From contig JAGLIF010000011.1 of assembly GCA_023143095.1 (NCBI GenBank), positions 62,001 through 126,000 on the forward strand: a stretch of 64,000 nucleotides of DNA. The letters are read 5' to 3'. The notes beneath the pieces are model-generated. The model ran no database searches and was not told the DNA's origin. It saw only the letters and a list, made by a program, of their open reading frames with translations. The stretch comes from Candidatus Altimarinota bacterium. Lineage in GTDB: Bacteria > Patescibacteriota > Gracilibacteria > UBA4473. Both the position numbers and the translations under genes were made by a program. Positions 34,206 to 42,637 of this stretch are shown here, piece by piece (within the stretch, counting starts at the first letter, position 1; every line of letters begins with the position of its first letter).

Positions 34206-35540
34206 TTAAATCCTTATTTCTTTCATATGATCCATTCTTTTTTGGATAAGATTGGCAGTTCCAATATCTTTTCTATAAAAGAGAGGACCAGAGAAGTTCT
34301 GAATCATTGCTTCACAATTTTGACGCGCTTCTTCTATAGAATTACCCATTCCCAAAATACCGATTGCTCGGGAGCCTTTCAGTAGTATTTCACCGTTTTC
34401 TTCTCCCAAGCTTGCATAAAATATTTTTTGATTTTCGGTTTCTTGTAGGTTTTCTGCGATTTGGATTGGGACATTTTTTACTGGATTATCTGGATAACCA
34501 TTTGGACAAAGGTAATTTACTACTGTGGCTACTTTTTTAAATTTTAATTTGCCTATGGTTGATAAGGTTCCTTCAATGGCTCGTTCGCAAACATCGACAA
34601 AATCTGTTTCCAAAATAGGTAAAATATTTAAGGCTTCTGGATCTCCAAATCGAGCATTGTATTCGATCAATTTTACGCCATTTTTAGTTACCATAAATCC
34701 TCCATACATAACGCCGATAAATCGTTCTCCAGTTTCTTGTTCGATTGCTGCCATAACTTTTTCAGTAATTTCATGTGCTTGAGAAAGGTCTTGTTGAGTG
34801 AGGAAAGGAAGGGAAAGGTGCTCATCAGAAATACATCCCATACCACCAGTATTTGGTCCTTTGTCGTTTTCAAAAGCTCGTTTGTGATCTTGAATTGCTG
34901 GAGTATCTAAAACAGTTTTTCCATCAACAATAGAAATGAGGGAAAATTCTTCTCCCAAAAGTTTTTCTTCTAGTACCACTCGGTTAAATTTTTCAATTGA
35001 TTTTTTGGCAAATTCTTCGGCTTCCTCAAATGTAGTAAAATGGTCTCCTTCAACTAAAACTCCTTTTCCGCCCAAAAGACCATCGGCTTTTACTACAATT
35101 TTTCCGTCAAACTTGTCGAAGAAGGTTTTTCGCTCAGAATCTTCTTTTTTTACAGAAACATAAAAATTAGGAGAACCAGTAATATTATATTTTTTTAGTA
35201 AATTTCGAGTAAAGGCCTTTGAGCCTTCAAGTTGTGCATTTGCTTTAGTTGGAGCGAAACTTTCAATGCCAAGTTCGCGAAGAGCATCTGTTGATCCAAT
35301 GCCAATAGGATCGTCTGGTCCGATGATAGCAAAGTCTGGTTCTACTTTTTTAGCGACTTTTTTTAGTTCTTCTAAATCCATGATATTTCCGACAAAAACT
35401 TCTTTACAAAGTTTTTTGATACCAGGATTTAAGGCTGATGCAAAATTATAAATTTCAGGCAATTGAGAAGAACGACTAAGTGCTTCACAAATAGTATGTT
35501 CACGACCACCATTACCAACAACGAGAATTTTTTTACTCAT
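34206..35540 (-). CDS. purD: Phosphoribosylamine-glycine ligase (GAR synthetase)
   Basis: Second step of purine synthesis: joins glycine to phosphoribosylamine using ATP. It has 444 residues. The N-terminal domain is KILVVGNGGREHTI; the ATP-grasp core includes VVKADGLLGGKGVLV, GPNTGGMGC and LIEYNARFGDPEA. The start overlaps the stop of the upstream DedA gene (ATGA), so the two are coupled. purF is at the left edge of the window, far from this site, so the pathway is scattered. Confidence 0.95.
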   Translation of the reverse strand: MSKKILVVGNGGREHTICEALSRSSQLPEIYNFASALNPGIKKLCKEVFVGNIMDLEELKKVAKKVEPDFAIIGPDDPIGIGSTDALRELGIESFAPTKANAQLEGSKAFTRNLLKKYNITGSPNFYVSVKKEDSERKTFFDKFDGKIVVKADGLLGGKGVLVEGDHFTTFEEAEEFAKKSIEKFNRVVLEEKLLGEEFSLISIVDGKTVLDTPAIQDHKRAFENDKGPNTGGMGCISDEHLSLPFLTQQDLSQAHEITEKVMAAIEQETGERFIGVMYGGFMVTKNGVKLIEYNARFGDPEALNILPILETDFVDVCERAIEGTLSTIGKLKFKKVATVVNYLCPNGYPDNPVKNVPIQIAENLQETENQKIFYASLGEENGEILLKGSRAIGILGMGNSIEEARQNCEAMIQNFSGPLFYRKDIGTANLIQKRMDHMKEIRI

Positions 35541-36121
35541 TTTTTAAAAATTATTTTTTTATATTTGTCCCACGCCATATTGGCTAATATTAGGCAAAAA
35601 GCAAGGAGGAGAAATAATTTCAGATCTCTTTTTAGTATTTCCCAAATAGCTTCTCCAAAGAAATGTCCCATTCCCACTAAGACACTTGCCCAAACAAAAA
35701 CACCAGCCCAATGATACATTAAAAATTTTACTGGATGCATATTAAAACTTCCAGCTATAATAGAAGTTACGGCACGAACACTGCTTAGCATTGCTGCGAA
35801 AAAAACAGTCTTTTCTCCATGTTTTTTAAAAAATATGTCTGCTTTTTTAAGTCGATCATCTGGTAAAAATATTTTATGACCATGGGTTTTGAGCCATTTT
35901 CGAGCACCATCTTTTCCCCAAAAAAATAATATCGAATTGGCAATAGGTGGAATGAAAATAGCAATAAGGAAAATAGAGTAAATTGATATCTCTGGGGTGG
36001 TTTTAGCTAAAACAGCTGCGGTAAAAACAATAGTTGCACCAGGTAAAGGAATCCCTAAATCATCTATAAAAAGAAACACTATAATGGCAAATATCCCATA
36101 CTCCAAAACTAGTTTATCCAT
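35537..36121 (-). CDS. DedA family membrane protein
   Basis: It has 194 residues and about five hydrophobic spans. The DedA/VTT pattern is visible: an N-terminal GIPLPGATIVFTAA segment and the amphipathic ERxxxK-type region SSVRAVTSIIAGSFNMHPVKF with Gly and Arg residues. DedA proteins are thought to flip lipid carriers such as undecaprenyl phosphate or phosphatidylethanolamine. Overlap with purD by four bases indicates one transcript. The leader is A-rich before the ATG. Confidence 0.85.
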   Translation of the reverse strand: MDKLVLEYGIFAIIVFLFIDDLGIPLPGATIVFTAAVLAKTTPEISIYSIFLIAIFIPPIANSILFFWGKDGARKWLKTHGHKIFLPDDRLKKADIFFKKHGEKTVFFAAMLSSVRAVTSIIAGSFNMHPVKFLMYHWAGVFVWASVLVGMGHFFGEAIWEILKRDLKLFLLLAFCLILANMAWDKYKKIIFKK

Positions 36122-36233
36122 TTTTTAATTTTAAAATTATCGGAATTTTAAAGTGAAATAATAAAATTATCAAAAGATTAAATTAAATGTTCCAATCATT
36201 TAAGGAATCACTGACAAATAAACTCATTGTTTT

Positions 36234-36291
36234 CGAGTTCGAACTTTAAGCTACTCAAGTTCGAATTTTAAGCTATCCAAGTTTAAACTCC
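36234..36291. repeat. 22/23-bp tandem repeat with hairpin potential
   Basis: Units begin at 36234 (GAGTTCGAACTTTAAGCTAC with one leading base), 36257 (AAGTTCGAATTTTAAGCTAT) and a partial at 36279. Neighbouring units can fold together through AGTTCGAACTT and AAGTTCGAATT. The sequence AATAAACTC...TTTTCGAGTTCGAAC is shared with 41166-41192. Confidence 0.75.
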
Positions 36292-36325
36292 TTTTCTCCT
36301 CCCTCATTTCTGCGTCCTCGCCCTC

Positions 36326-36345
36326 ATTCCTGCGAAGGCAGGAAT
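36326..36345. repeat. Short palindromic repeat (REP-like), copy 2
   Basis: ATTCCTGC, loop GAAG, GCAGGAAT. It is the reverse-orientation counterpart of 25362-25381, including the CCCTCATTCC flank. Confidence 0.8.
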
Positions 36346-36370
36346 CCATTTTCTGTGAATCTTTATGATT

Positions 36371-36410
36371 TTATGTACTTATTATAATCATGATTATAAT
36401 AAGTACATAA
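36371..36410. repeat. Perfect 40-bp palindrome
   Basis: The left half TTATGTACTTATTATAATCA is followed at once by its exact reverse complement, with no loop and no mismatch. It overlaps the second TAAGGAAACACTGA repeat by three bases and lies 110 bp upstream of the cysteine desulfurase start. There is no T-run on either side, so a terminator is unlikely. Confidence 0.9.
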
Positions 36411-36519
36411 GGAAACACTGAAAAAAACAAAAAGAGGTGAATTCTTGCTTATTGAGATACATTTTTTAAAATGTTTTTGTTTTAAGGAATGTTTGATAAA
36501 TAACTTTATTTCCATAAAA

Positions 36520-37677
36520 ATGTCTGAAATTTATCTTGATCATGCAGCTGCAACGCCTATTTATCCTGAAGTTTTGGAAAAAATTTCGGAAGCAGGGAAA
36601 ATATGTTTTGGGAATCCGAGTTCAATTCATCAAGAAGGAATAAAGGTGAAAACTATTTTGGATGAGACACGATATGGAGTGGCAAAGTTTTTTGAGTGTA
36701 AGATTGGAGAAGTTGTTTTTACTTCTGGAGCGACAGAGTCGTTGAATTTAGCGATTATTGGAAATTATTTACATCAACGAGTAGGGGATAAAACATTTAA
36801 AGGGACTATCTTTATTTCTCCTTTGGTTCATGCATCGATTACTGGAGCATGTACTTTTTTAGAAAAACATTTTGGAGCGGAGATTAAGTTTTTGCCAATT
36901 GAGAATTCTGGTTTTTTGAACATGGAACAGATAGATGCCAAAATTTTTGATAAGGCAAATATCATTGTTTGTGAACATGGGAATTCTGAAATAGGGATTG
37001 TTCAGCCAATAGCCAAGTTGGGAAAAAAGATAAAAAAATATCGTGAGGAAAAGGAGAAGGGAACACCAGTTTTTATTGTGGACACGGCAGCATCGGTGGT
37101 TACTGAAAAAATTTCTCTATCTCATCAAGTATGCGATATGTTGACTGTTTCGGGTGAAAAATTTGGAGCAGGGGCGGGGAGTGGTATTTTAATCAAACAA
37201 TCAAAAGTATTACTGAGCTCTTTATTTCACGGAAGTCATGAATTTGGTCTTCGAGGTGGTACAGAAAATTGGTTAGGAATTTTGGGATTGAAAGAAGCAC
37301 TCAAATTGCATGAAAAAAATCGGGTTAAAATGCGAGAACATTTCAAAACCCTGCAAGAATTTGCTAGAAAGTATTTTATCGAAAAATTTCCAGAAATAAA
37401 AATTACCACGCCAAGAAAAAATTTTTTACCACATATTTTTCATTTTAGGTTACTTAAAGAAAGTGGGGAATTGTTCGTTCAAAAATGTGATTTGGATGGT
37501 GTTTGTATCTCTGCTGGAGCTGCGTGCAGTAGTGGAAATGTTTCAGGATCAAGTATTTTGAAAAATATAGGATGTTCGGATAAAGAGGCAAAACGAGGAA
37601 TTCGAATTTCATTTGGACGGAATACGATGGAAAATGATTTAAAAAAAGCTTTTGAGATTTTTGAGAAACATTTTTAA
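36520..37677 (+). CDS. Cysteine desulfurase, NifS/IscS type
   Basis: PLP enzyme that takes sulfur from cysteine for Fe-S clusters or tRNA thiolation. It has 385 residues from the ATG at 36520. The longer frame from 36445 adds 25 non-conserved residues before the family start IYLDHAAATP and is rejected. The PLP lysine is in SGEKFGAG, where Glu replaces the His usual before the Lys. The active-site loop is ISAGAACSSGNVSGSS, with the catalytic Cys. HASITGA holds the His that stacks on PLP. No IscU scaffold gene is adjacent. The upstream region carries the repeat nest. Confidence 0.9.
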   Translation: MSEIYLDHAAATPIYPEVLEKISEAGKICFGNPSSIHQEGIKVKTILDETRYGVAKFFECKIGEVVFTSGATESLNLAIIGNYLHQRVGDKTFKGTIFISPLVHASITGACTFLEKHFGAEIKFLPIENSGFLNMEQIDAKIFDKANIIVCEHGNSEIGIVQPIAKLGKKIKKYREEKEKGTPVFIVDTAASVVTEKISLSHQVCDMLTVSGEKFGAGAGSGILIKQSKVLLSSLFHGSHEFGLRGGTENWLGILGLKEALKLHEKNRVKMREHFKTLQEFARKYFIEKFPEIKITTPRKNFLPHIFHFRLLKESGELFVQKCDLDGVCISAGAACSSGNVSGSSILKNIGCSDKEAKRGIRISFGRNTMENDLKKAFEIFEKHF

Positions 37678-37708
37678 AAGTACTTCAATATGTATAAAAT
37701 TTGAATTT

Positions 37709-39490
37709 TTACCTGTGGAATTGTTTATCTAATGCGTCAAATGGATAAAAAATATAATTGGGTCGACCGTGAGCACAAAGCCATTTAAATTTCGTATTTT
37801 TGAGATCGGATAATATTTTTTCCATTTCAACTTTTGCTAAATTGTCTCCGTACATGATTGCACCTCTGCAACTCTTGTATTCCACTAGTTTTCTTTTGAG
37901 TTTATCCAGTCCATGTTCTCCAATTTTTTCTTCGTTAAAATAAGTTACTAGTTCCTGAAATAGTTTTTCCAGATCTTCTTTTTCCAGCAAATTTGGAATT
38001 TCCAAAAGCTCAATAGTGTCATCTTCGATAAATTTAATAAAAAACCCAAGTGATTGAATTTTTGATTTTTGTTCATGCAATAAAGACACTTCTTCTTCTG
38101 ATAAATTTATCTTGAGAGGAATAAGTAATTTTTGTTTGGAAAAAGGTTTTTCCTCAAACTCTTTCCAAAATTTCTCAAATCGTTGTCGTTCATGCAAAGC
38201 ATGTTGATCAAAAATAAAAAGTCCCTTTTCATTTTCCGCCAAAATATATTTTCGATTAACTTGTCCTATCAAAATTAAGTTTCCCAAAGAAGCTTCATCG
38301 TTCAAATAAGAAGGCTCTTCCGAACTTTCTGTTTGGGGTGTTCTATGGAGATGCCGGGAGGCAAACGACTCGTGAAAATGAGTTTGTCCCGATAAATTTT
38401 TATTAAAATAGTTTCCTCGACTAATTTGTGGTTTAGAAAATCTATCTTGGTTTCCAAAATTCATAGTATTTGAGGAAGAAGCAACAGATTGTGGTACATG
38501 AGAGATCTTTTCAAGGGTTATGGAACAAGCTTTTTTTATTGCACTAAAAACATCTCTTGGTTCTGCAAATTTTACTTCCAACTTTCGTGGATGCACATTT
38601 ACATCAACCAAAATCGGATCGGTTTCAATAAAAAGAACAAAGATAGGACTTAGATGTTTTTCAATACCGCAGGATTGTTGATAAGCTTCTCTTACCGCAA
38701 AAGAAATTAGGTTATCTTCAATTTTTCGTTCATTTACAAATAAATATTGCTGAGTTCTGTTATGAATCGTTTTTTCTGGACGACAAATAAATCCAGATAT
38801 TTTCAATGAAGGATTTTTAAAGTTTACTTCTAATAAATCATCGCTAATGCGTGGGAGAATCTGTTTTATTCTTTGTTTTTTGTTTTGTACAGCAGGTGTA
38901 TCCAATGTATTTTTTCCATCTTTAAACAGTTTAAAAGAAACATTAGGGTTCGAAAGCATGAAACTTTTTACTTCTTTTAAAATACCTCGATATTCGGTTT
39001 CTGGTGTTTTTAAGTACTTGAGTCTGGCTGGAGTGGGGAAAAATAAATCTTTTATGAGTATTTGAGTTCCTTCATTGGCAGAAATTTCGGAAATGCGTTG
39101 AGTCTCTCCAGCAGAAATTTTTATCAAAGTTCCTAAATCACCAGTTTCTGTTTTTGTCGTCAGTTCAAAATGAGAAACGGAGGAAATAGCTGCCAATGCT
39201 TCTCCTCGAAATCCAAATGTTTGAATAGAAAACAAATCATTTATTTGAGAAATCTTTGAAGTGGCATGGCGAAAGGTGCATTTTTTGGCATCTGCTTCAT
39301 TCATTCCCATTCCATCATCGATAACTTTTATAAGCGTTTTTCCGCCATCTTCAATCCATATTTCAATATTCTGGGCTTTGGCATCAATGGCATTTTCCAC
39401 GAGTTCTTTTATGACTGATCGAGGATTTTCGACTACTTCGCCAGCGGCAATCTGATCCGAGATTTTTTGAGGTAAAATATGAATAGACAT
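37709..39490 (-). CDS. mutL: DNA mismatch repair protein MutL (endonuclease type)
   Basis: 593 residues from the ATG at 39490. The alternative start at 39547 adds 19 residues before the conserved IHILPQKISDQIAAGEVV and is rejected. The GHKL ATPase motifs are LVENAIDA, DDGMGM and FGFRGEALAAI. The C-terminal domain has DQHALHERQRFE near residue 428, which fits the metal-dependent nicking motif DQHA(x2)E(x4)E, plus SCRGAI and CAHGRP. This is therefore the endonuclease class that works without MutH. No mutS is in the window. It is convergent with the cysteine desulfurase gene, 31 bp apart. Confidence 0.94.
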   Translation of the reverse strand: MSIHILPQKISDQIAAGEVVENPRSVIKELVENAIDAKAQNIEIWIEDGGKTLIKVIDDGMGMNEADAKKCTFRHATSKISQINDLFSIQTFGFRGEALAAISSVSHFELTTKTETGDLGTLIKISAGETQRISEISANEGTQILIKDLFFPTPARLKYLKTPETEYRGILKEVKSFMLSNPNVSFKLFKDGKNTLDTPAVQNKKQRIKQILPRISDDLLEVNFKNPSLKISGFICRPEKTIHNRTQQYLFVNERKIEDNLISFAVREAYQQSCGIEKHLSPIFVLFIETDPILVDVNVHPRKLEVKFAEPRDVFSAIKKACSITLEKISHVPQSVASSSNTMNFGNQDRFSKPQISRGNYFNKNLSGQTHFHESFASRHLHRTPQTESSEEPSYLNDEASLGNLILIGQVNRKYILAENEKGLFIFDQHALHERQRFEKFWKEFEEKPFSKQKLLIPLKINLSEEEVSLLHEQKSKIQSLGFFIKFIEDDTIELLEIPNLLEKEDLEKLFQELVTYFNEEKIGEHGLDKLKRKLVEYKSCRGAIMYGDNLAKVEMEKILSDLKNTKFKWLCAHGRPNYIFYPFDALDKQFHR

Positions 39491-39660
39491 ATGTAAATTT
39501 TGATAAAAAATTTTTCTTTTCTTGTGATGTGAGTAGTTTTGGGTCAATCAACCTCTGATAAAGAATTTTATTTTTAGTTAGAGTTTTATTATCAGAGCTT
39601 TCTTAACCGACCATAATGTTTTTTTCAAAAAAATAAAAAAAATATTGGTCATTACTAATC

Positions 39661-41163
39661 ATGAAAAAAGGAGAAATTATTGAACTGGAAATTGCGGACT
39701 TAGCATTTGGAGGGAAATCTATTGCTTACTTATCTTTGGAGACGGATAATCTGGAACTGAAAGATAAGAAAATGGTTGTTTTTGTAGACAAAGGAATTCC
39801 TGGTCAAAAAGTGAAAGTTCGAATTACTAAAAAGAAAAAACGATATATGGAGGCAAAATTATTAGAAATATTAGAACGCTCTCCATTGGAACAAGATTCT
39901 CGTTTGTATGGGAATAAAGATGGAGAAGGGGAACTTCAAGAAGTTTCAGGCGCTCCATGGGCAACTCTTCCGATTGAAAAACAAATGGAGTTCAAACAAA
40001 AGCAGGTTTTTGATTTATTTAAGAAATTCGCGGATATTGAATTAAAAGGTATTTTTCAAGATTACTTACCTTCTCCAAAAACTTGGGAATATCGAAATAA
40101 AATGGAGTATTCTTTTGGTTATCGGGAAGAATCATTTGAAGAAATTCCAGATGAGAAAGATTCTCAAAAAATGAAAAAGATTTGGACTCATTTTGGATTT
40201 GCTTTGGGATCCAAAAAAAGAGGACAATATTGGCTTGTTGAAAATCTGGAAAAACCATCGGGTCTTTTTGATGCTGAATTTGAAGCGTTTTTACCAGAAA
40301 TTCGAAAATTTTGTAAAACAAGCGGTGCATTACCTTATAATGCCAAAACGAATGAAGGTTTTTTTAGACATTTAGTAGTGAGAAAAAGTTTTCAGGAAAA
40401 TAAATATTTGATTTGTTTAGTAACTACATCAAAAAACAAAGATACTTTCGACATGGAAGGGTTTAAAACATTGCTTTGTGAAAAATTCAAAGACAAAGTT
40501 GGAGGAATCTTTTGGCAAATTTCAGACGAAGTTTCTGATAATACACAACGATATACAGAACGAACATTGATTTATGGGAACGAAACGATGATTGAACAAA
40601 TTAATGAACTTCATTTTCAAGTTTCGTTAGATTCCTTTTTTCAAACTAATATTTTTTCTGCTGAAAAATTATATAATCGTACGATTGAATATGCTACGGA
40701 TGGGAAGATTAAAGGTAAAAATATTTTTGATCTTTTTTGTGGAACAGGAACGATGACACAACTTGTGGCAAAAAAATGTCCGCTTTCGCATGTTTTTGGA
40801 GTAGAAATCGTAGAAAGTGCAGTTGAAGATGCTTGCGTTAATGCAAAACTAAACAAACTTGAAAATTTAGAATTCTTTTGTGAAGATGTGGGGAAGTTTT
40901 TAAAAACTCATCCTGGATTTAAAGAAAAAATAGAGGTTATTATTCTTGATCCTCCACGAGCAGGGATTGCTCCAAAGACATTGGACAGGGTTATTGCTTT
41001 GAAATCGAAAAAAATAGTCTATGTTTCTTGTAATCCTGCGACTTTTGCACGAGATACAAAGATTTTGGAATCAAATGGATATAGTTTAAAAAAACTTTCG
41101 TTAGTGGATCAATTTCCACATACGAGTCATATAGAGTGTGTTGGAATGTTTGTTTTTTCTTAA
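39661..41163 (+). CDS. TrmA/RlmD-family uracil-C5 RNA methyltransferase without the usual Fe-S cysteines
   Basis: SAM-dependent 5-methyluridine methyltransferase acting on rRNA or tRNA. It has 500 residues. The N-terminal TRAM domain (residues 1-75) is followed by the family core. The SAM motif is FDLFCGTGTMTQLVA, the catalytic region ILDPPRAGI and VYVSCNPATFARD, with nucleophile Cys457. The region that binds the 4Fe-4S cluster in RlmD/RumA (CGGCxxQHL type) reads EVSGAPWATLPIEKQ here, with no cysteine, so the cluster appears lost. The substrate base cannot be assigned from sequence. It is divergent from mutL; a strong terminator follows at once. Confidence 0.88.
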   Translation: MKKGEIIELEIADLAFGGKSIAYLSLETDNLELKDKKMVVFVDKGIPGQKVKVRITKKKKRYMEAKLLEILERSPLEQDSRLYGNKDGEGELQEVSGAPWATLPIEKQMEFKQKQVFDLFKKFADIELKGIFQDYLPSPKTWEYRNKMEYSFGYREESFEEIPDEKDSQKMKKIWTHFGFALGSKKRGQYWLVENLEKPSGLFDAEFEAFLPEIRKFCKTSGALPYNAKTNEGFFRHLVVRKSFQENKYLICLVTTSKNKDTFDMEGFKTLLCEKFKDKVGGIFWQISDEVSDNTQRYTERTLIYGNETMIEQINELHFQVSLDSFFQTNIFSAEKLYNRTIEYATDGKIKGKNIFDLFCGTGTMTQLVAKKCPLSHVFGVEIVESAVEDACVNAKLNKLENLEFFCEDVGKFLKTHPGFKEKIEVIILDPPRAGIAPKTLDRVIALKSKKIVYVSCNPATFARDTKILESNGYSLKKLSLVDQFPHTSHIECVGMFVFS

Positions 41164-41182
41164 AAAATAAACTCGTATTTTC

Positions 41183-41220
41183 GAGTTCGAACTTGTGGAG
41201 TTCGAACTCTTGTTTTTTTA
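41183..41220 (+). terminator. Rho-independent terminator made from a dispersed repeat
   Basis: A perfect 10-bp stem GAGTTCGAAC/GTTCGAACTC (41183-41192, 41200-41209) with a 7-nt loop is followed by TTGTTTTTTT. The 5' arm and upstream AATAAACTCG (from 41166) match the repeat at 36217-36244. It ends the methyltransferase transcript 20 nt after its stop. Confidence 0.85.
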
Positions 41221-41258
41221 TTTTTGTTTTTATCAGTGTTCCCTTAAAATGTTTTGTG

Positions 41259-42578
41259 ATGAATGAAGTATTTTTTCTTGATGGCGATTTAGACAAATTT
41301 GTAGCTCGGGTTTTGGCAGACAAGCGTCCTGCGCATTTTGTGGTTTGTGGAACAAAACCCGATTTGATAAAACAAGCTCCAATATTGAAAGAGCTTTTGA
41401 GACAAGGGGAAAAAGCTTTTCTGATTCATACAGGACAACACTATGATGAAAATCTTTCTGGAGGCATTGAGAAAGAGTTTGGATTAAAAGTAGATGTGAA
41501 TCTAAAAGTTTCAGGCGGGAGTTTGACTGAAAATATTTCAAACATAATTCTGCGTGCGGGAAAAATATTTGAAACGATAAAAGTGAAGAATCCAGAGCTT
41601 TTGGTTTTGACTTATGTACATGGAGACACGACAACTTGCTTTTCACTTTCGACTGCAAGTTTTTCGCATGGTTATCCAAGTGTGCATATTGAAGCTGGAA
41701 TTCGAACAATGATGATTAAAAAAGAAGTTTTGAATGACTTCGATTTTGAAAATTTTGATTTTGTCTCATGGCAAAATGTTTGTGCTAATCCTCAAAATTT
41801 TTCACGCGGTTCACATGAACCTTTCCCAGAACAATTTAATACAAGAGCGACAGAAGCTGGAAGCGGACTCTTTTTTGCACCTGTCTCTGAGTCGGCTGAA
41901 AATTTGGTAAATGAAGGATTTCCTCAAAGTAGAATTTTTACAGTTGGAAATTCTATTGTGGACGCAGTAAATTTTGTAGAGGAAATTGACTCTGATATAT
42001 TTGAACAATTTCCAAAATTAAAAAATGGATTTATTCGATTTTGTGTCCATCGTCGAGAAAATACTGAAAACAAAGATCGATTTGAAAAATTGTTTGAAAC
42101 TGTAGAACAGTTATCAATTCAATCAAAAAATCCTATTTTATGGATTTTGTTACCTGGAACAAAATCAGCTATTCAAAGGTTTGGATTTGAGTCTCGTTTT
42201 GAAAAATTGAAACAGCAAGAGAACATAATTCTTTCTGATGTGTGGTCAAAGTATTCAGATGTTATGGCAGCAATGAAACATTGTTTGTTGTGTGCAACGG
42301 ATTCTGGGTCTATGCAGGAAGAAATGAATTTACTCCAGATTCCTTGTGCAACATTGAGATTTGGATCAGATAGAGCGGAAACTTTTTTTACAAAATCCAA
42401 TATTTTGTGTCCTATTATTGAGGCAAAACTTATGGTTAAAATCCTTTTAGATTCTCAAAGAAATAGTGAAAAATTTGAGTTTCCATCTATTTATGGAGAA
42501 AATGTTTCCGAGCAAATTGTAGATAATGTACAAACATTTTTGAAAGAGGGGAGTGATCTATTACGATTGAATCCATAA
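41259..42578 (+). CDS. WecB-like UDP-N-acetylglucosamine 2-epimerase
   Basis: A 439-residue protein from the ATG at 41259. The frame is open back to 41136, but that part overlaps the previous gene and its terminator. Family motifs of non-hydrolysing epimerases are visible: FVVCGTKPDLIKQAPIL, TGQHYDENLS, VHGDTTTCF, VHIEAGIRT, FCVHRREN and CATDSGSMQEEMNLL. It would supply UDP-ManNAc for a surface polysaccharide. A loop of about 30 extra residues (after RTMMIKKEV) and a changed RFGSDRAETF where most members have TERPE suggest a divergent subgroup with possibly different substrate. The leader before the ATG carries TTTTTATCAGTGTTCCCTTA. Confidence 0.82.
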   Translation: MNEVFFLDGDLDKFVARVLADKRPAHFVVCGTKPDLIKQAPILKELLRQGEKAFLIHTGQHYDENLSGGIEKEFGLKVDVNLKVSGGSLTENISNIILRAGKIFETIKVKNPELLVLTYVHGDTTTCFSLSTASFSHGYPSVHIEAGIRTMMIKKEVLNDFDFENFDFVSWQNVCANPQNFSRGSHEPFPEQFNTRATEAGSGLFFAPVSESAENLVNEGFPQSRIFTVGNSIVDAVNFVEEIDSDIFEQFPKLKNGFIRFCVHRRENTENKDRFEKLFETVEQLSIQSKNPILWILLPGTKSAIQRFGFESRFEKLKQQENIILSDVWSKYSDVMAAMKHCLLCATDSGSMQEEMNLLQIPCATLRFGSDRAETFFTKSNILCPIIEAKLMVKILLDSQRNSEKFEFPSIYGENVSEQIVDNVQTFLKEGSDLLRLNP

Positions 42579-42637
42579 AATATTTTCCCTTTTTCTTTGT
42601 TTTTCAGTAGAATGTTTTTGAATTTAATTTAAAAAAA

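Larger units (their letters stand above)
36201..36421. repeat. Direct repeats bracketing a repeat nest upstream of the cysteine desulfurase gene
   Basis: The gap 36122-36519 has no gene. TAAGGAATCACTGA (36201-36214) and TAAGGAAACACTGA (36408-36421) differ at one base and bracket the tandem, REP and palindrome elements listed next. An inverted copy, TCAGTGTTCCCTTA, is at 41233-41246, and a weaker one lies at 24542-24555. Confidence 0.65.

Noticed and set aside
36371-36410. 40-bp palindrome as a bidirectional terminator
   Set aside because: It has no T-run on either side, no loop and no gene ending next to it.
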